From contig NZ_JACLCP010000006.1 of assembly GCF_014243395.1 (NCBI RefSeq), forward strand, positions 62,001 through 126,000: 64,000 bases of DNA, read 5' to 3'. Made by a program: the position numbers and the translations under genes. The first letter of the stretch is position 1. The number at the start of each line of letters is the position of its first letter. Positions 1 to 7,766 of this stretch are shown here, piece after piece. Under the pieces are notes generated by a model. That model was not told the origin of the DNA. It searched no databases and saw only the letters and a program-made list of their open reading frames with translations. This DNA comes from Winogradskyella flava. GTDB taxonomy: Bacteria; Bacteroidota; Bacteroidia; Flavobacteriales; Flavobacteriaceae.

Positions 1-145
1 TTGCAACTTCTGGATGGTAGTATTTTAGGAAACCATAAATTTTTCCAAGTGAAGCTAATCTCTCAATTTCTGTAATTGACTTTTGAGCAATCAATAAGTT
101 TAAACTAAGAACAATAAAGGTTAGGATTTGCAATATCTTTTTCAT
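1..145 (-). CDS. S41-like peptidase, N-terminal fragment cut by window edge
   Basis: The reverse strand from 145 reads MKKILQILTFIVLSLNLL followed by IAQKS, a classical signal peptide, and then ERLASLGKIYGFLKYYHPEVA without a stop up to the window edge. The GFLKYYHPEVA segment matches what I remember of the start of many secreted Bacteroidota S41 (C-terminal processing-like) peptidases. Only 48 codons are present, so neither the PDZ nor the catalytic Ser/Lys region can be checked. The gene lies 25 bases downstream of the M3 peptidase stop on the same strand, so the two may be cotranscribed. The start codon and secretion signal are well supported. The family call is tentative. Confidence 0.55.
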   Translation of the reverse strand, partial: MKKILQILTFIVLSLNLLIAQKSITEIERLASLGKIYGFLKYYHPEVA

Positions 146-170
146 AGTCTTACCGACAGCTATTAATGTT

Positions 171-2204
171 TTATTTCAACAACCCAGCACGACGCAACAA
201 GGCTTCAGGTTTTGGTTCTTGACCTCTAAATTTTTTGTAAAGTGTCATAGGGTCTTCTGTACCACCTTGAGATAAAACATAGGTTTTAAATTTATCGGCA
301 ACGGTCTTATTGAAAATGCCTTCTTCCTTAAAATACTCAAATGCATCAGCATCTAGGACTTCGGCCCACTTGTAGCTGTAATAGCCAGAAGAATAGCCAC
401 CTTGAAAAATATGTGCAAACGCGGTACTCATACAGTTTCCTGGGACATCAGGATAAAGACTGGTCTCACCAAAGGCCTTAGTCTCATGCAATTTAACTGA
501 TTTAATGGTCTCTGGTGACTCGCCAGCGTGCCAACTCATGTCTAGAAGCCCAAAGCTCAATTGACGTAAGGTCTGCATGCCTTCATGAAAAGTAGAAGAA
601 GCTTTTATTTTTTCTATAAGCGACATAGGAATGACTTCTCCAGTTTCGTAATGTGTAGCGAAGAGCTTTAAGGTGTCTTCTTCGTAGCACCAATTTTCTA
701 GAATCTGACTTGGTAATTCCACGAAATCCCAATACACATTAGTTCCTGATAAACTTGGATATGTTGTATTGGCCAGCATGCCATGCAAAGCATGTCCAAA
801 CTCATGAAATAGGGTGGTTACCTCATTAAAAGTTAATAATGATGGTTTGCTTTTTGTGGGTTTAGTGAAATTACAGACTATGGATACATGGGGCCTTTCG
901 TTTTTACCATCCTTAATCATTTGAGGTTTGTAACTTGTCATCCATGCACCATTTCGTTTTCCAGCTCTTGGGAAAAAGTCTGCGTAGAAAATAGAAACTA
1001 AATTATCTTTAGCATCAATAACCTTATATGCCATTACATCTTCATGATATTTATCAATGGTATCAATGTCTTCAAATCTGAGTCCAAATAGTTTTTCAGC
1101 AACTAGAAACGCACCTCGTATCACATTTTCTAGTTTGAAATAGGGTTTCAGTTGCTCATCATCTAAACTGAATAATTTTTGCTTCAACTTTTCAGAATAA
1201 TAAGCCGAATCCCATTTTTGCAATTGATCGATATCGTCTAAATCCTTGGCAAACTCTTCAAGTGTTTCAAATTCCTCTCCCGCAGCAGGTTTAGCTTTTT
1301 CCAAAAGTTCGTTTAAGAACGCATTTACTTTTTCTGGTGTTTCAGCCATGCGCTCTTCTAATACAAAATGAGCGTGGGTTTTATAACCTAATAGTTGAGC
1401 ACGATCGTATCGTAATTGTGATATGCGTAATACAATATTTTGGTTGTCTAAGTCGTCATTGTGAAACCCCTTACTGCCAAAGGCCTTGGATAGTTTTTCA
1501 CGCAACACACGATTGTCTGCATAAGTCATAAAAGGAATATAACTAGGATAATCCAATGTAACTAACCAACCGTCTTTTCCTTTACTTTCAGCGAGTTGTT
1601 TAGCAGCTTCTTTAGCACTTTCTGGCATACCAGATAAATCGCTTTCGTTGGTAAGGTGCATTTCAAACTTGTTGGTCTCTGCTAATAGGTGTTCGCCGAA
1701 CTTTAGTTTTAGTTGACTTAACTCTTTATCAATTGCTCTAAGTTGTTCCTTTTTATCTTCAGGAAGATTAGCACCATTTCGTGAGAATGCTTTATACTTC
1801 TTATCTAAAAGCGTTTTTTGTTCTGTATTGAGTTTAAATTCTGATTTTGAGTCATAAACTGATTTCACCCGTTTGAATAAATCTTCATTCAATGTAATAT
1901 CATTGCTAAATTCCGAAAGTAATGGTGATACTTCCTGTGCAATTTTTTGAATCTCATCATTGGTTTCGGCAGAATTTAAATTAAAAAATATACTTGAAAT
2001 TCTGTCCAATTCTTCACCGGAATACTCCAAAGCTTCAATGGTATTTTCAAAAGTAGGGTGATCGCTATTTATTACAATGTCATCAATTTCAGCTCTGGCT
2101 TTTTCAATGGCCGTTTTAAAAGCCGGTAGAAAATCCTCATTTTTTATCTCTGAAAAAGGTGCTGTATTGTATGTTGTATGAAATGGTTTATTAAGAATAT
2201 TCAT
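171..2204 (-). CDS. M3 family metallopeptidase (oligopeptidase / peptidyl-dipeptidase type)
   Basis: This is a 677-residue zinc oligopeptidase of the thimet oligopeptidase/Dcp family, which degrades short peptides. The HEFGH zinc motif is at about residues 467-471, within HEFGHALHGML, and the third ligand is expected shortly after in the NVYWDFVELPSQ segment (FVELPSQ is the usual family context). Length and full-length colinearity fit the bacterial M3A subfamily. There is no signal peptide (MNILNKPFHTTYNTAPFSEI), so it is probably cytoplasmic. Its own promoter should lie in 2205-2300 on the reverse strand, but I see no clear -7 box. The choice between prlC-like oligopeptidase A and Dcp cannot be made by eye, so I give no symbol. 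Confidence 0.93.
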   Translation of the reverse strand: MNILNKPFHTTYNTAPFSEIKNEDFLPAFKTAIEKARAEIDDIVINSDHPTFENTIEALEYSGEELDRISSIFFNLNSAETNDEIQKIAQEVSPLLSEFSNDITLNEDLFKRVKSVYDSKSEFKLNTEQKTLLDKKYKAFSRNGANLPEDKKEQLRAIDKELSQLKLKFGEHLLAETNKFEMHLTNESDLSGMPESAKEAAKQLAESKGKDGWLVTLDYPSYIPFMTYADNRVLREKLSKAFGSKGFHNDDLDNQNIVLRISQLRYDRAQLLGYKTHAHFVLEERMAETPEKVNAFLNELLEKAKPAAGEEFETLEEFAKDLDDIDQLQKWDSAYYSEKLKQKLFSLDDEQLKPYFKLENVIRGAFLVAEKLFGLRFEDIDTIDKYHEDVMAYKVIDAKDNLVSIFYADFFPRAGKRNGAWMTSYKPQMIKDGKNERPHVSIVCNFTKPTKSKPSLLTFNEVTTLFHEFGHALHGMLANTTYPSLSGTNVYWDFVELPSQILENWCYEEDTLKLFATHYETGEVIPMSLIEKIKASSTFHEGMQTLRQLSFGLLDMSWHAGESPETIKSVKLHETKAFGETSLYPDVPGNCMSTAFAHIFQGGYSSGYYSYKWAEVLDADAFEYFKEEGIFNKTVADKFKTYVLSQGGTEDPMTLYKKFRGQEPKPEALLRRAGLLK

Positions 2205-2303
2205 TTTTTGAAATATCTATTTGATATGTTGTATGTGATTGGTAATGTGAATTTTAACTCTAATTTAAGATTTGTGAAACCATATGGTTCAACGAGTTTT
2301 TAT

Positions 2304-2311
2304 TATCTTTG
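2304..2311 (+). promoter_or_regulatory. Bacteroidota -7 box (TATCTTTG), orphan
   Basis: TATCTTTG matches the Bacteroidota -7 consensus TAnnTTTG. It points rightward into a gap with no rightward gene, upstream of a two-hairpin segment. A TTTG at 2271-2274 lies 29 bases upstream, further than the usual 19-21, so the -33 element is not convincing. Confidence 0.4.
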
Positions 2312-2316
2312 TATAC

Positions 2317-2400
2317 CTCAGAGTAAGGATTATTGCTCTAAAATAATTGGTTAACAGCAAAAAAAGCCTTGATGAAAATTGAGGCTTTTATAGATTTTTA
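2317..2400 (+). ncRNA. candidate small RNA ending in a terminator hairpin
   Basis: Downstream of the TATCTTTG box the plus strand contains a 7-bp hairpin, AGAGTAA-GGATTA-TTGCTCT (one G-U pair, about 2321-2340). An unstructured A/T-rich stretch follows, then the AAAAGCC/GGCTTTT terminator stem with a following ATTTTTAG. The arrangement of promoter box, hairpin, linker and intrinsic terminator is that of a small RNA of about 80 nucleotides. No protein-coding frame is evident. The terminator also serves purE on the other strand, so the RNA call rests mainly on the promoter box and the 5' hairpin. Confidence 0.35.
2361..2391 (-). terminator. intrinsic terminator at the purE stop codon
   Basis: The reverse strand reads TAAAAGCCTC, a loop, then AAGGCTTTTTTT: a stem of about 8 bp with a U-tract, directly overlapping the purE stop at 2388-2390. 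It ends the purK-purE transcript. On the plus strand the hairpin is followed by ATTTTT, so it may act in both directions. Confidence 0.75.
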
Positions 2401-2867
2401 GCAGAGTCAATCACTTTCGCCTTTAAGCCCTCCTTGTACACAATAATCTTATCTAAAACGCACTGATCAGAACTGCCTAAAATCTGTGCAGCCAAAATCC
2501 CTGCATTCTTTGCACCATTAAGTGCTACAGTCGCCACAGGAACGCCCCCAGGCATTTGCAAAATGGACAAAACGGAATCCCAACCATCTATGGAGTTGCT
2601 ACTTTTTACAGGAACACCAATTACTGGTAATGGCGATAAAGATGCTACCATTCCTGGCAAGTGGGCAGCACCACCGGCTCCAGCAACGATCACTTTGATA
2701 CCCCTAGTGTGGGCGTTTTTTCCATAATCAAAAAGTTTATCTGGAGTACGATGTGCCGAGACGATATCGACTTCTACTTCTATATCAAAGCCTCTTAAAA
2801 TATCGATGGCGTCTTGCATTACTGGCAAATCGCTTTTACTACCCATTATTACACCAACTTTACTCAT
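2388..2867 (-). CDS. purE: N5-carboxyaminoimidazole ribonucleotide mutase PurE
   Basis: PurE converts N5-CAIR to CAIR in de novo purine synthesis. The 159 residues fit the class I PurE length. The phosphate-binding GSKSDLPVM segment is at residues 9-17, and the SAHRTPD motif at about 37-43 carries the catalytic His39. The glycine-rich GAGGAAHLPGMVA segment is also typical. The start lies 3 bases after the purK stop, so the two are surely cotranscribed and probably translationally coupled. A terminator follows at once. Confidence 0.98.
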   Translation of the reverse strand: MSKVGVIMGSKSDLPVMQDAIDILRGFDIEVEVDIVSAHRTPDKLFDYGKNAHTRGIKVIVAGAGGAAHLPGMVASLSPLPVIGVPVKSSNSIDGWDSVLSILQMPGGVPVATVALNGAKNAGILAAQILGSSDQCVLDKIIVYKEGLKAKVIDSAKNL

Positions 2868-2870
2868 AGT

Positions 2871-4025
2871 TTATTCGCTAATTACTTCAATTGTTCGTTT
2901 TACTTTTTCTGCTATTTTACGTGCTTTGGCAATATCTTTATCCACGATAGTGACATGTCCCATTTTACGGAACGGTCGCGTTTGCTTTTTTCCATAAATA
3001 TGAGGTGTTACGCCATCCATAGCCAATATGTTTTCTATGTTTTTGTAAACAACATTACCGGTGTGATTTTCTGCACCTACTAAATTAACCATTACGCCTG
3101 CGACTTTACTTTCGGTTTTTCCAAGTGGTAATCCTAAAATACATCTTAGGTGCTGTTCGAACTGACACGTATAACTTGCTTCGATACTGTAGTGACCAGA
3201 ATTATGGGGTCGTGGCGCCACTTCATTAACCAAAATATTATCATCTTCGGTCTGAAACATTTCCACTGCTAATAATCCTACATGCTCAAAAGCAGCTGCA
3301 GCCTTTAGTGCAACCAATTCAGCTTCTTTTGCGATAGCATCAGGAATTCTTGCAGGACAAATGACATACTCTACTTGGTTAGCTTCAGGGTGAAATTCCA
3401 TTTCTACAACAGGGTAGGTCTTTAGATGACCCTCAGAATTTCTCGCAACAATAACGGCTAATTCATTTTTAAAGGGAATAAGATCTTCTGCAATACATTC
3501 CACATTTGGTAAATCCAACAAATCCGTATATCGTCTTACAACTTTGACGCCTTGTCCATCGTATCCAAAGCGTGCACTTTTCCAAACAAAGGGATAGCTT
3601 AGACCTCCATTTTCAATGGCATCTTCAATCTCTGTAGTGTGTGCAAAGCGCGAAAAATCAGCTGTAGGAATATTGTGGTCACGATAAAATAACTTCTGCT
3701 GTGCTTTATTTTGAATGGTTCGTAACGTTTTAGAAGAGGGGAAAACCTTAATACCCTCATCTTCCAAGGTTTCTAGAGCATCAACATTAACATTTTCGAT
3801 TTCAATGGTGAGGACATCTACTTTCTTTCCGAAATTAACAACGGTGTCATAATCCAATAAATTACCCACTTCAAATGCATCGCACGCCAATCGCGAAGGT
3901 GCATCTTTGCTCGGATCTAAAACACAGGTGTGAATATCAAATTTACGTGTATTGTATAAGATCATTTTACCTAATTGGCCACCACCAAGAATACCAAGTT
4001 TGAAGTCTGAAGAAAAGTAGTTCAT
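2871..4025 (-). CDS. purK: N5-carboxyaminoimidazole ribonucleotide synthase PurK
   Basis: PurK is an ATP-grasp enzyme that carboxylates AIR to N5-CAIR, the substrate of PurE encoded just downstream. The protein has 384 residues with the N-terminal GILGGGQLGKM nucleotide/substrate loop at about 11-21, the ATP-grasp segment KSARFGYDGQGVKV, and the C-terminal EVAPRPHNSGHYSIEA motif carrying substrate ligands. Its length is normal. A perfect palindrome lies 6 bases upstream of the ATG and could hide the ribosome-binding site (see separate entry). Confidence 0.98.
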   Translation of the reverse strand: MNYFSSDFKLGILGGGQLGKMILYNTRKFDIHTCVLDPSKDAPSRLACDAFEVGNLLDYDTVVNFGKKVDVLTIEIENVNVDALETLEDEGIKVFPSSKTLRTIQNKAQQKLFYRDHNIPTADFSRFAHTTEIEDAIENGGLSYPFVWKSARFGYDGQGVKVVRRYTDLLDLPNVECIAEDLIPFKNELAVIVARNSEGHLKTYPVVEMEFHPEANQVEYVICPARIPDAIAKEAELVALKAAAAFEHVGLLAVEMFQTEDDNILVNEVAPRPHNSGHYSIEASYTCQFEQHLRCILGLPLGKTESKVAGVMVNLVGAENHTGNVVYKNIENILAMDGVTPHIYGKKQTRPFRKMGHVTIVDKDIAKARKIAEKVKRTIEVISE

Positions 4026-4031
4026 GTCTGC

Positions 4032-4049
4032 TTTCCACTAAAGTGGAAA
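4032..4049 (-). promoter_or_regulatory. palindrome in the purK leader
   Basis: TTTCCACTAAAGTGGAAA is an inverted repeat with 8-bp arms ending 6 bases before the purK ATG. In the transcript the GUGGAAAG side of the stem would contain the only purine-rich, Shine-Dalgarno-like stretch. It could be an operator or a translation-blocking hairpin. The structure is seen directly; the function is inferred. Confidence 0.45.
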
Positions 4050-4149
4050 TCTTTAAAAGATTCAACAATATTTACCACAAAAATAAGCTAATTCTAACAC
4101 AAAATTCTAAAATTAGAAACCAAAAATAGTCTATCGATAATCATTTGAT

Positions 4150-4157
4150 TATCTTTG
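4150..4157 (+). promoter_or_regulatory. -7 box for hpt-adk
   Basis: TATCTTTG matches TAnnTTTG and sits 21 bases before the GTG start, which gives a leader of roughly 15 nucleotides. I find no good -33 TTTG at the usual distance. Confidence 0.55.
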
Positions 4158-4178
4158 CATTTCTAAAATAATTCAGAG

Positions 4179-5288
4179 GTGATAAAGCTTCACGATTTAT
4201 ACTTCAAACCTTTTATTTCTGAGAAAGAAATAGATGTTGCCGTACAAAGAATGGTGGATGAGATTTCAACCAATCTTGGTGACGAAATGCCTGTTTTTGT
4301 TGGAATATTGAACGGCTCATTTATGTTTGTGAGCGATTTTGTGAAAAAGTATCCGAAGCCTTGTGAAGTAACATTTATCAAATTAGCGTCTTATGAAGGC
4401 GTTAAGTCAACCGAAGATATTCAACGCTTAATCGGTTTAACCCAAGACCTTACTGGTAGAACAGTTGTTATTTTAGAAGACATTATAGACTCAGGTAATA
4501 CTTTAGAAGAGGTACATCGCATTTTTAAGAACGAAAATGTAAAGGAATTAATTATTGCGACGTTGTTTTACAAACCTGAGGCTTATGATAAAGACTTTAA
4601 ACTTCATTATGTTGGTATTGAAATTCCTAATAAATTTATCGTTGGTTATGGTTTAGACTATGATGGATTGGGAAGAGATTTGCCAAATGTATATCAATTA
4701 AAAACTACACAACACATGACGAACATCGTGCTATTTGGACCTCCAGGTGCAGGAAAAGGAACACAAGCTAATTTTCTAAAAGAGAAATATGATCTAGTAC
4801 ATATCTCGACAGGAGATGTTTTTAGATATAATATTAAAAATGAAACTGCCTTGGGCATGCTGGCGAAGTCTTACATGGACAAGGGAGCATTGGTTCCAGA
4901 TCAAGTAACTATTGATATGCTAAATAAAGAGGTTGAGAAAAATGCAGATGCCAATGGTTTTATTTTTGATGGTTTTCCAAGGACTAATGCACAGGCAAAG
5001 GCCTTAGATGATTTAATGGATACCAAAGATTCTCAGATTAATGCCATGGTCGCTTTGGAGGTAGACGATGAAGTCTTAGTTGAACGTTTATTGAAACGAG
5101 GTGAAACTAGTGGAAGAGCCGACGATGCAGACGAGAGTATCATTAGAAACCGCATAAACGAATATTACAATAAAACAGCTATCTTAAAAGATTATTATTC
5201 TGAACAGGACAAATATTTTGGTGTGAATGGTGTAGGAAGCATTGAAGATATTACCGTCCGTCTTAGCGAAGTATTAGATAAGCTGTAG
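4179..5288 (+). CDS. adk: Hypoxanthine phosphoribosyltransferase-adenylate kinase fusion
   Basis: One continuous frame encodes two purine enzymes. Residues 1-178 are a type I phosphoribosyltransferase with the PRPP-binding motif VVILEDIIDSGNT and the C-terminal VGYGLDYDGLGRDLPNVY segment of HPRTs. Residues 180-369 are a complete adenylate kinase beginning MTNIVLFGPPGAGKGTQ (P-loop GPPGAGKG), with ISTGDVFR, GFPRT and a short LID (GETSGRADD) lacking zinc cysteines. The start is GTG at 4179. Met180 lies exactly at the domain junction, so an internal start could also make free adenylate kinase. Such fusions are, to my recollection, usual in flavobacteria. The gene sits between purK/purE and obgE, matching a purine-nucleotide role. 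Confidence 0.95.
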   Translation: MIKLHDLYFKPFISEKEIDVAVQRMVDEISTNLGDEMPVFVGILNGSFMFVSDFVKKYPKPCEVTFIKLASYEGVKSTEDIQRLIGLTQDLTGRTVVILEDIIDSGNTLEEVHRIFKNENVKELIIATLFYKPEAYDKDFKLHYVGIEIPNKFIVGYGLDYDGLGRDLPNVYQLKTTQHMTNIVLFGPPGAGKGTQANFLKEKYDLVHISTGDVFRYNIKNETALGMLAKSYMDKGALVPDQVTIDMLNKEVEKNADANGFIFDGFPRTNAQAKALDDLMDTKDSQINAMVALEVDDEVLVERLLKRGETSGRADDADESIIRNRINEYYNKTAILKDYYSEQDKYFGVNGVGSIEDITVRLSEVLDKL

Positions 5289-5296
5289 TTTCTGAA

Positions 5297-5336
5297 GAGT
5301 TTAAACTTTCAACTTTAAACTTAGAATTTTAAACTC
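5297..5336. repeat. short inverted repeat between adk and obgE
   Basis: GAGTTTAAA (5297-5305) pairs with TTTAAACTC (5328-5336). The interior repeats the TTTAAACTT theme. The 52-base gap is otherwise featureless. It could be a weak hairpin between cotranscribed genes; there is no U-tract. Confidence 0.45.
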
Positions 5337-5340
5337 AATT

Positions 5341-6339
5341 ATGACTGAAGGAAATTTTGTTGATTATGTAAAAATGCATGTTACTTCTGGTAATGGAGGT
5401 AAAGGTTCAGCGCATTTACATCGCGAAAAGTATATACAGAAAGGTGGTCCGGATGGAGGCGATGGTGGTCGTGGTGGTCATGTAATCCTAAAAGGGAATT
5501 CTAATCTTTGGACCTTAATTCACTTAAAATTTAAGCGACATATTAAAGCTGGCCATGGGGCGCATGGTAGTTCTGGCAGAAGTACAGGAGCAGATGGTGA
5601 AGACGCGATTATTGAAGTGCCGCTTGGAACCGTTGTTAGAGATACGGAAACTAATAATGTTCTTTTTGAAATTACAGAGGACGGAGAGGAGAAAATCGTA
5701 GCCGAAGGTGGTATGGGAGGGCGAGGTAATTGGCATTTTAAGAGTTCTACAAATCAGACACCAAGATATGCCCAACCTGGTATTCCTCATGAGGAAAAAG
5801 ACATCACTTTAGAGCTAAAAGTATTGGCTGATGTTGGTTTGGTGGGATTTCCAAATGCAGGAAAGTCAACATTGTTGTCTGTCTTAACGTCTGCTAAACC
5901 TAAGATCGCAGACTATGAATTCACTACTCTAAAACCTAATTTAGGAATCGTTAAGTATCGCGATTTTCAGTCGTTTGTAATGGCCGATATTCCAGGAATT
6001 ATTGAAGGTGCTGCTGAAGGTAAAGGGTTGGGTTATTATTTCCTGAGACATATAGAACGTAACTCTATACTACTATTTTTAATTCCAGCTGATGCCAAGG
6101 ATATTGTAGAGCAATATGAAATTCTGGTTGATGAGCTAAGACGTTACAATCCTGAAATGCTAGATAAGGAGCGCTTTGTTTGTATCTCTAAATCTGATAT
6201 GTTGGATGATGAATTAAAATCTGAGATTTCTACTATTTTAGATAAGGATTTGGAATGTAACTATATGTTTATTTCATCTGTGGCACAACAAGGACTTACC
6301 GAATTAAAGGATAAGCTATGGAAGATGCTGAATTATTAG
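5341..6339 (+). CDS. obgE: Obg family GTPase (CgtA/ObgE), ribosome assembly
   Basis: Obg is an essential GTPase acting in 50S subunit maturation and stress control. The 332 residues contain the glycine-rich Obg fold (about 1-158, with [12 protein letters not shown] and GGMGGRGN) followed by a GTPase domain with P-loop GFPNAGKS at residues 169-176, switch [17 protein letters not shown] (G3) and SKSD (G4). There is no C-terminal OCT extension, as in many Bacteroidota. It lies 52 bases downstream of hpt-adk on the same strand and is probably cotranscribed. Confidence 0.98.
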   Translation: MTEGNFVDYVKMHVTSGNGGKGSAHLHREKYIQKGGPDGGDGGRGGHVILKGNSNLWTLIHLKFKRHIKAGHGAHGSSGRSTGADGEDAIIEVPLGTVVRDTETNNVLFEITEDGEEKIVAEGGMGGRGNWHFKSSTNQTPRYAQPGIPHEEKDITLELKVLADVGLVGFPNAGKSTLLSVLTSAKPKIADYEFTTLKPNLGIVKYRDFQSFVMADIPGIIEGAAEGKGLGYYFLRHIERNSILLFLIPADAKDIVEQYEILVDELRRYNPEMLDKERFVCISKSDMLDDELKSEISTILDKDLECNYMFISSVAQQGLTELKDKLWKMLNY

Positions 6340-6385
6340 TATAATTTCAATCACATCATTTTTGTATCTTTAAAATAAAAACGAT

Positions 6386-6907
6386 ATGAAATTCCTTAAA
6401 TGTTTATTGCTAGTATTTTTATTCACATCATGCGGGACCTTAGTTAATTACGACTACGAAAAATCCACGGATTTTGCGAAGTACAAGACTTATAATTATT
6501 TTGATGACATGGAAACGGGTCTCAGTCAGCTGGACGATAAACGTTTAATGCGCGCTATAGATGCCAAGCTGTCCACGATGGGATTGACACGTTCCGAAAA
6601 CCCAGATTTCTTTATCGATATTCAGAGCGAAGATGTTATGAACAGAAATAACTCCAGCGTAGGTGTCGGTGCTGGAGGTGGAGGTGGAGGAGGCTTCGGC
6701 GGAGTTTCGGTGGGTATCCCTTTAGGAGGGAACCAAAATACCAGAGCGATCGTTATTGATTTTGTGGATAAAGCTCAAAATGAAAAACTGTTTTGGCAAG
6801 CAGCAAGTGAGAGCAACTATAAGCCAAATGCTTCACCTGAAAAACGAGAAGAAACTTTTGTCAAGCTTGTTGATAAAATATTCGCCGGTTATCCCCCTAA
6901 GAAGTGA
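6386..6907 (+). CDS. DUF4136 lipoprotein
   Basis: The 173-residue protein starts with a lipoprotein signal ending in the lipobox LFTSC at about residues 12-16. Its first mature segment, LVNYDYEKSTDFAKYKTYNYF, matches the start of the DUF4136 family. The middle holds a glycine run, GAGGGGGGGFGG, of the kind often seen in this family before the last strands. It is probably anchored in the outer membrane facing the periplasm. Its function is unknown. It is separated from obgE by 46 bases that contain a TATCTTTA box at 6366-6373, so it may have its own promoter. Confidence 0.85.
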   Translation: MKFLKCLLLVFLFTSCGTLVNYDYEKSTDFAKYKTYNYFDDMETGLSQLDDKRLMRAIDAKLSTMGLTRSENPDFFIDIQSEDVMNRNNSSVGVGAGGGGGGGFGGVSVGIPLGGNQNTRAIVIDFVDKAQNEKLFWQAASESNYKPNASPEKREETFVKLVDKIFAGYPPKK

Positions 6908-6914
6908 TCTTATC

Positions 6915-6960
6915 TGTCAGTTCGAGTGATTTTTAGGAACGAAAAATTGTATTGAGAACT
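6915..6960. repeat. flavobacterial dispersed intergenic repeat (TTCGAGTG...GAGAACT type)
   Basis: The segment starts TGTCAGTTCGAGTG, contains the internal hairpin ATTTTT-AGGAACG-AAAAAT, and ends TTGAGAACT, so its ends AGTTC/GAACT are inverted. I recognise it as a repeat that recurs between genes in many flavobacterial genomes. The single copy here cannot prove dispersal. The rest of the 226-base gap up to 7133 is A/T-rich and holds the presumed promoter of the next gene. Confidence 0.55.
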
Positions 6961-7133
6961 AATATAATTTAAAATGTTTCTTCTCAGTACAAATTAGGCT
7001 TGTGATCAATTGTCAAGTTCACACTAATTGACATTCTATATGTTTTTTGCTCTTTACAAAGTTAATCTCCTGTTAATCTTCACTATCCAGACGAATTAGG
7101 TTTTAATTTTAGGAAACTAAAACAACCAGTCCA

Positions 7134-7736
7134 ATGACATCAAAGATTCACGATTACATTCAGAACCCTAAAATTGATATCAGAAAAACACAGGTTTTAC
7201 CTGTTCTTCTCATTTTACTTCTCAGTACTTCAACTTTATTTTCACAAATAGAAATCAAAGCACCTAAAGGCTATTCAAATGACATAGGAAATATGATATC
7301 CATGTTAGATAACCTTAAAGGTCGTGTAGAAAGAATTGTTAGAAACCTAGATCAAGAAGGAACAGACTTTCTTTTAGATGACAATGCGAATAGCCCTGGA
7401 GCAATTATCTATCATTTAGCAGCTACAGAAGCCTATTATCAAGTCTATACCTTTGAGGGAAGAACCTTTAATGTAGAAGAAAAGAAGAAATGGGAAACGG
7501 CTTTAAGTCTCGGGGATGAAGCAAGAGCGGAGTTTAAGGACAAACCAATTTCGTATTATATGGACATCTTTGACGACGTTCGTAAAAAGACAAAGGAGCT
7601 ACTAAAAACTAAAGATGACAAATGGTTCGCAGAAACAAATGATAGCATGAGCAACCATTGGGCTTGGTTTCATGTTATGGAACACCAAGCCAATCATATG
7701 GGACAATTGGCAATGATTACTAAAAGGATTAAATAA
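7134..7736 (+). CDS. DinB-like protein with N-terminal export signal
   Basis: This 200-residue protein has a hydrophobic segment at about residues 20-38 (VLPVLLILLLSTSTLFSQ), then a four-helix DinB/YfiT-type domain. The probable metal ligands are the His of IIYHLAATEAYY and the histidines of HVMEHQANHMGQ near the C-terminus. DinB-fold proteins include thiol transferases and DNA-damage-inducible proteins of unclear activity; the reaction here is not predictable. An export signal is unusual for this fold. The first Met could be too far upstream, but no better in-frame start precedes the hydrophobic stretch. A DoxX-like gene follows after 30 bases. Confidence 0.8.
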   Translation: MTSKIHDYIQNPKIDIRKTQVLPVLLILLLSTSTLFSQIEIKAPKGYSNDIGNMISMLDNLKGRVERIVRNLDQEGTDFLLDDNANSPGAIIYHLAATEAYYQVYTFEGRTFNVEEKKKWETALSLGDEARAEFKDKPISYYMDIFDDVRKKTKELLKTKDDKWFAETNDSMSNHWAWFHVMEHQANHMGQLAMITKRIK

Positions 7737-7766
7737 ATTACTTTTTAACAATAGAATAATTTAATA

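Noticed and set aside
4179-5288. HPRT-adenylate kinase fusion as a sequencing error
   Set aside because: Both domains are complete, the joint is in frame without a damaged stop, and the same fusion is, as I recall, usual in flavobacteria.
6670-6730. Glycine-rich run in the DUF4136 lipoprotein as a frameshift or repeat expansion
   Set aside because: The frame stays open and in register with conserved flanks; such runs are common in this family.
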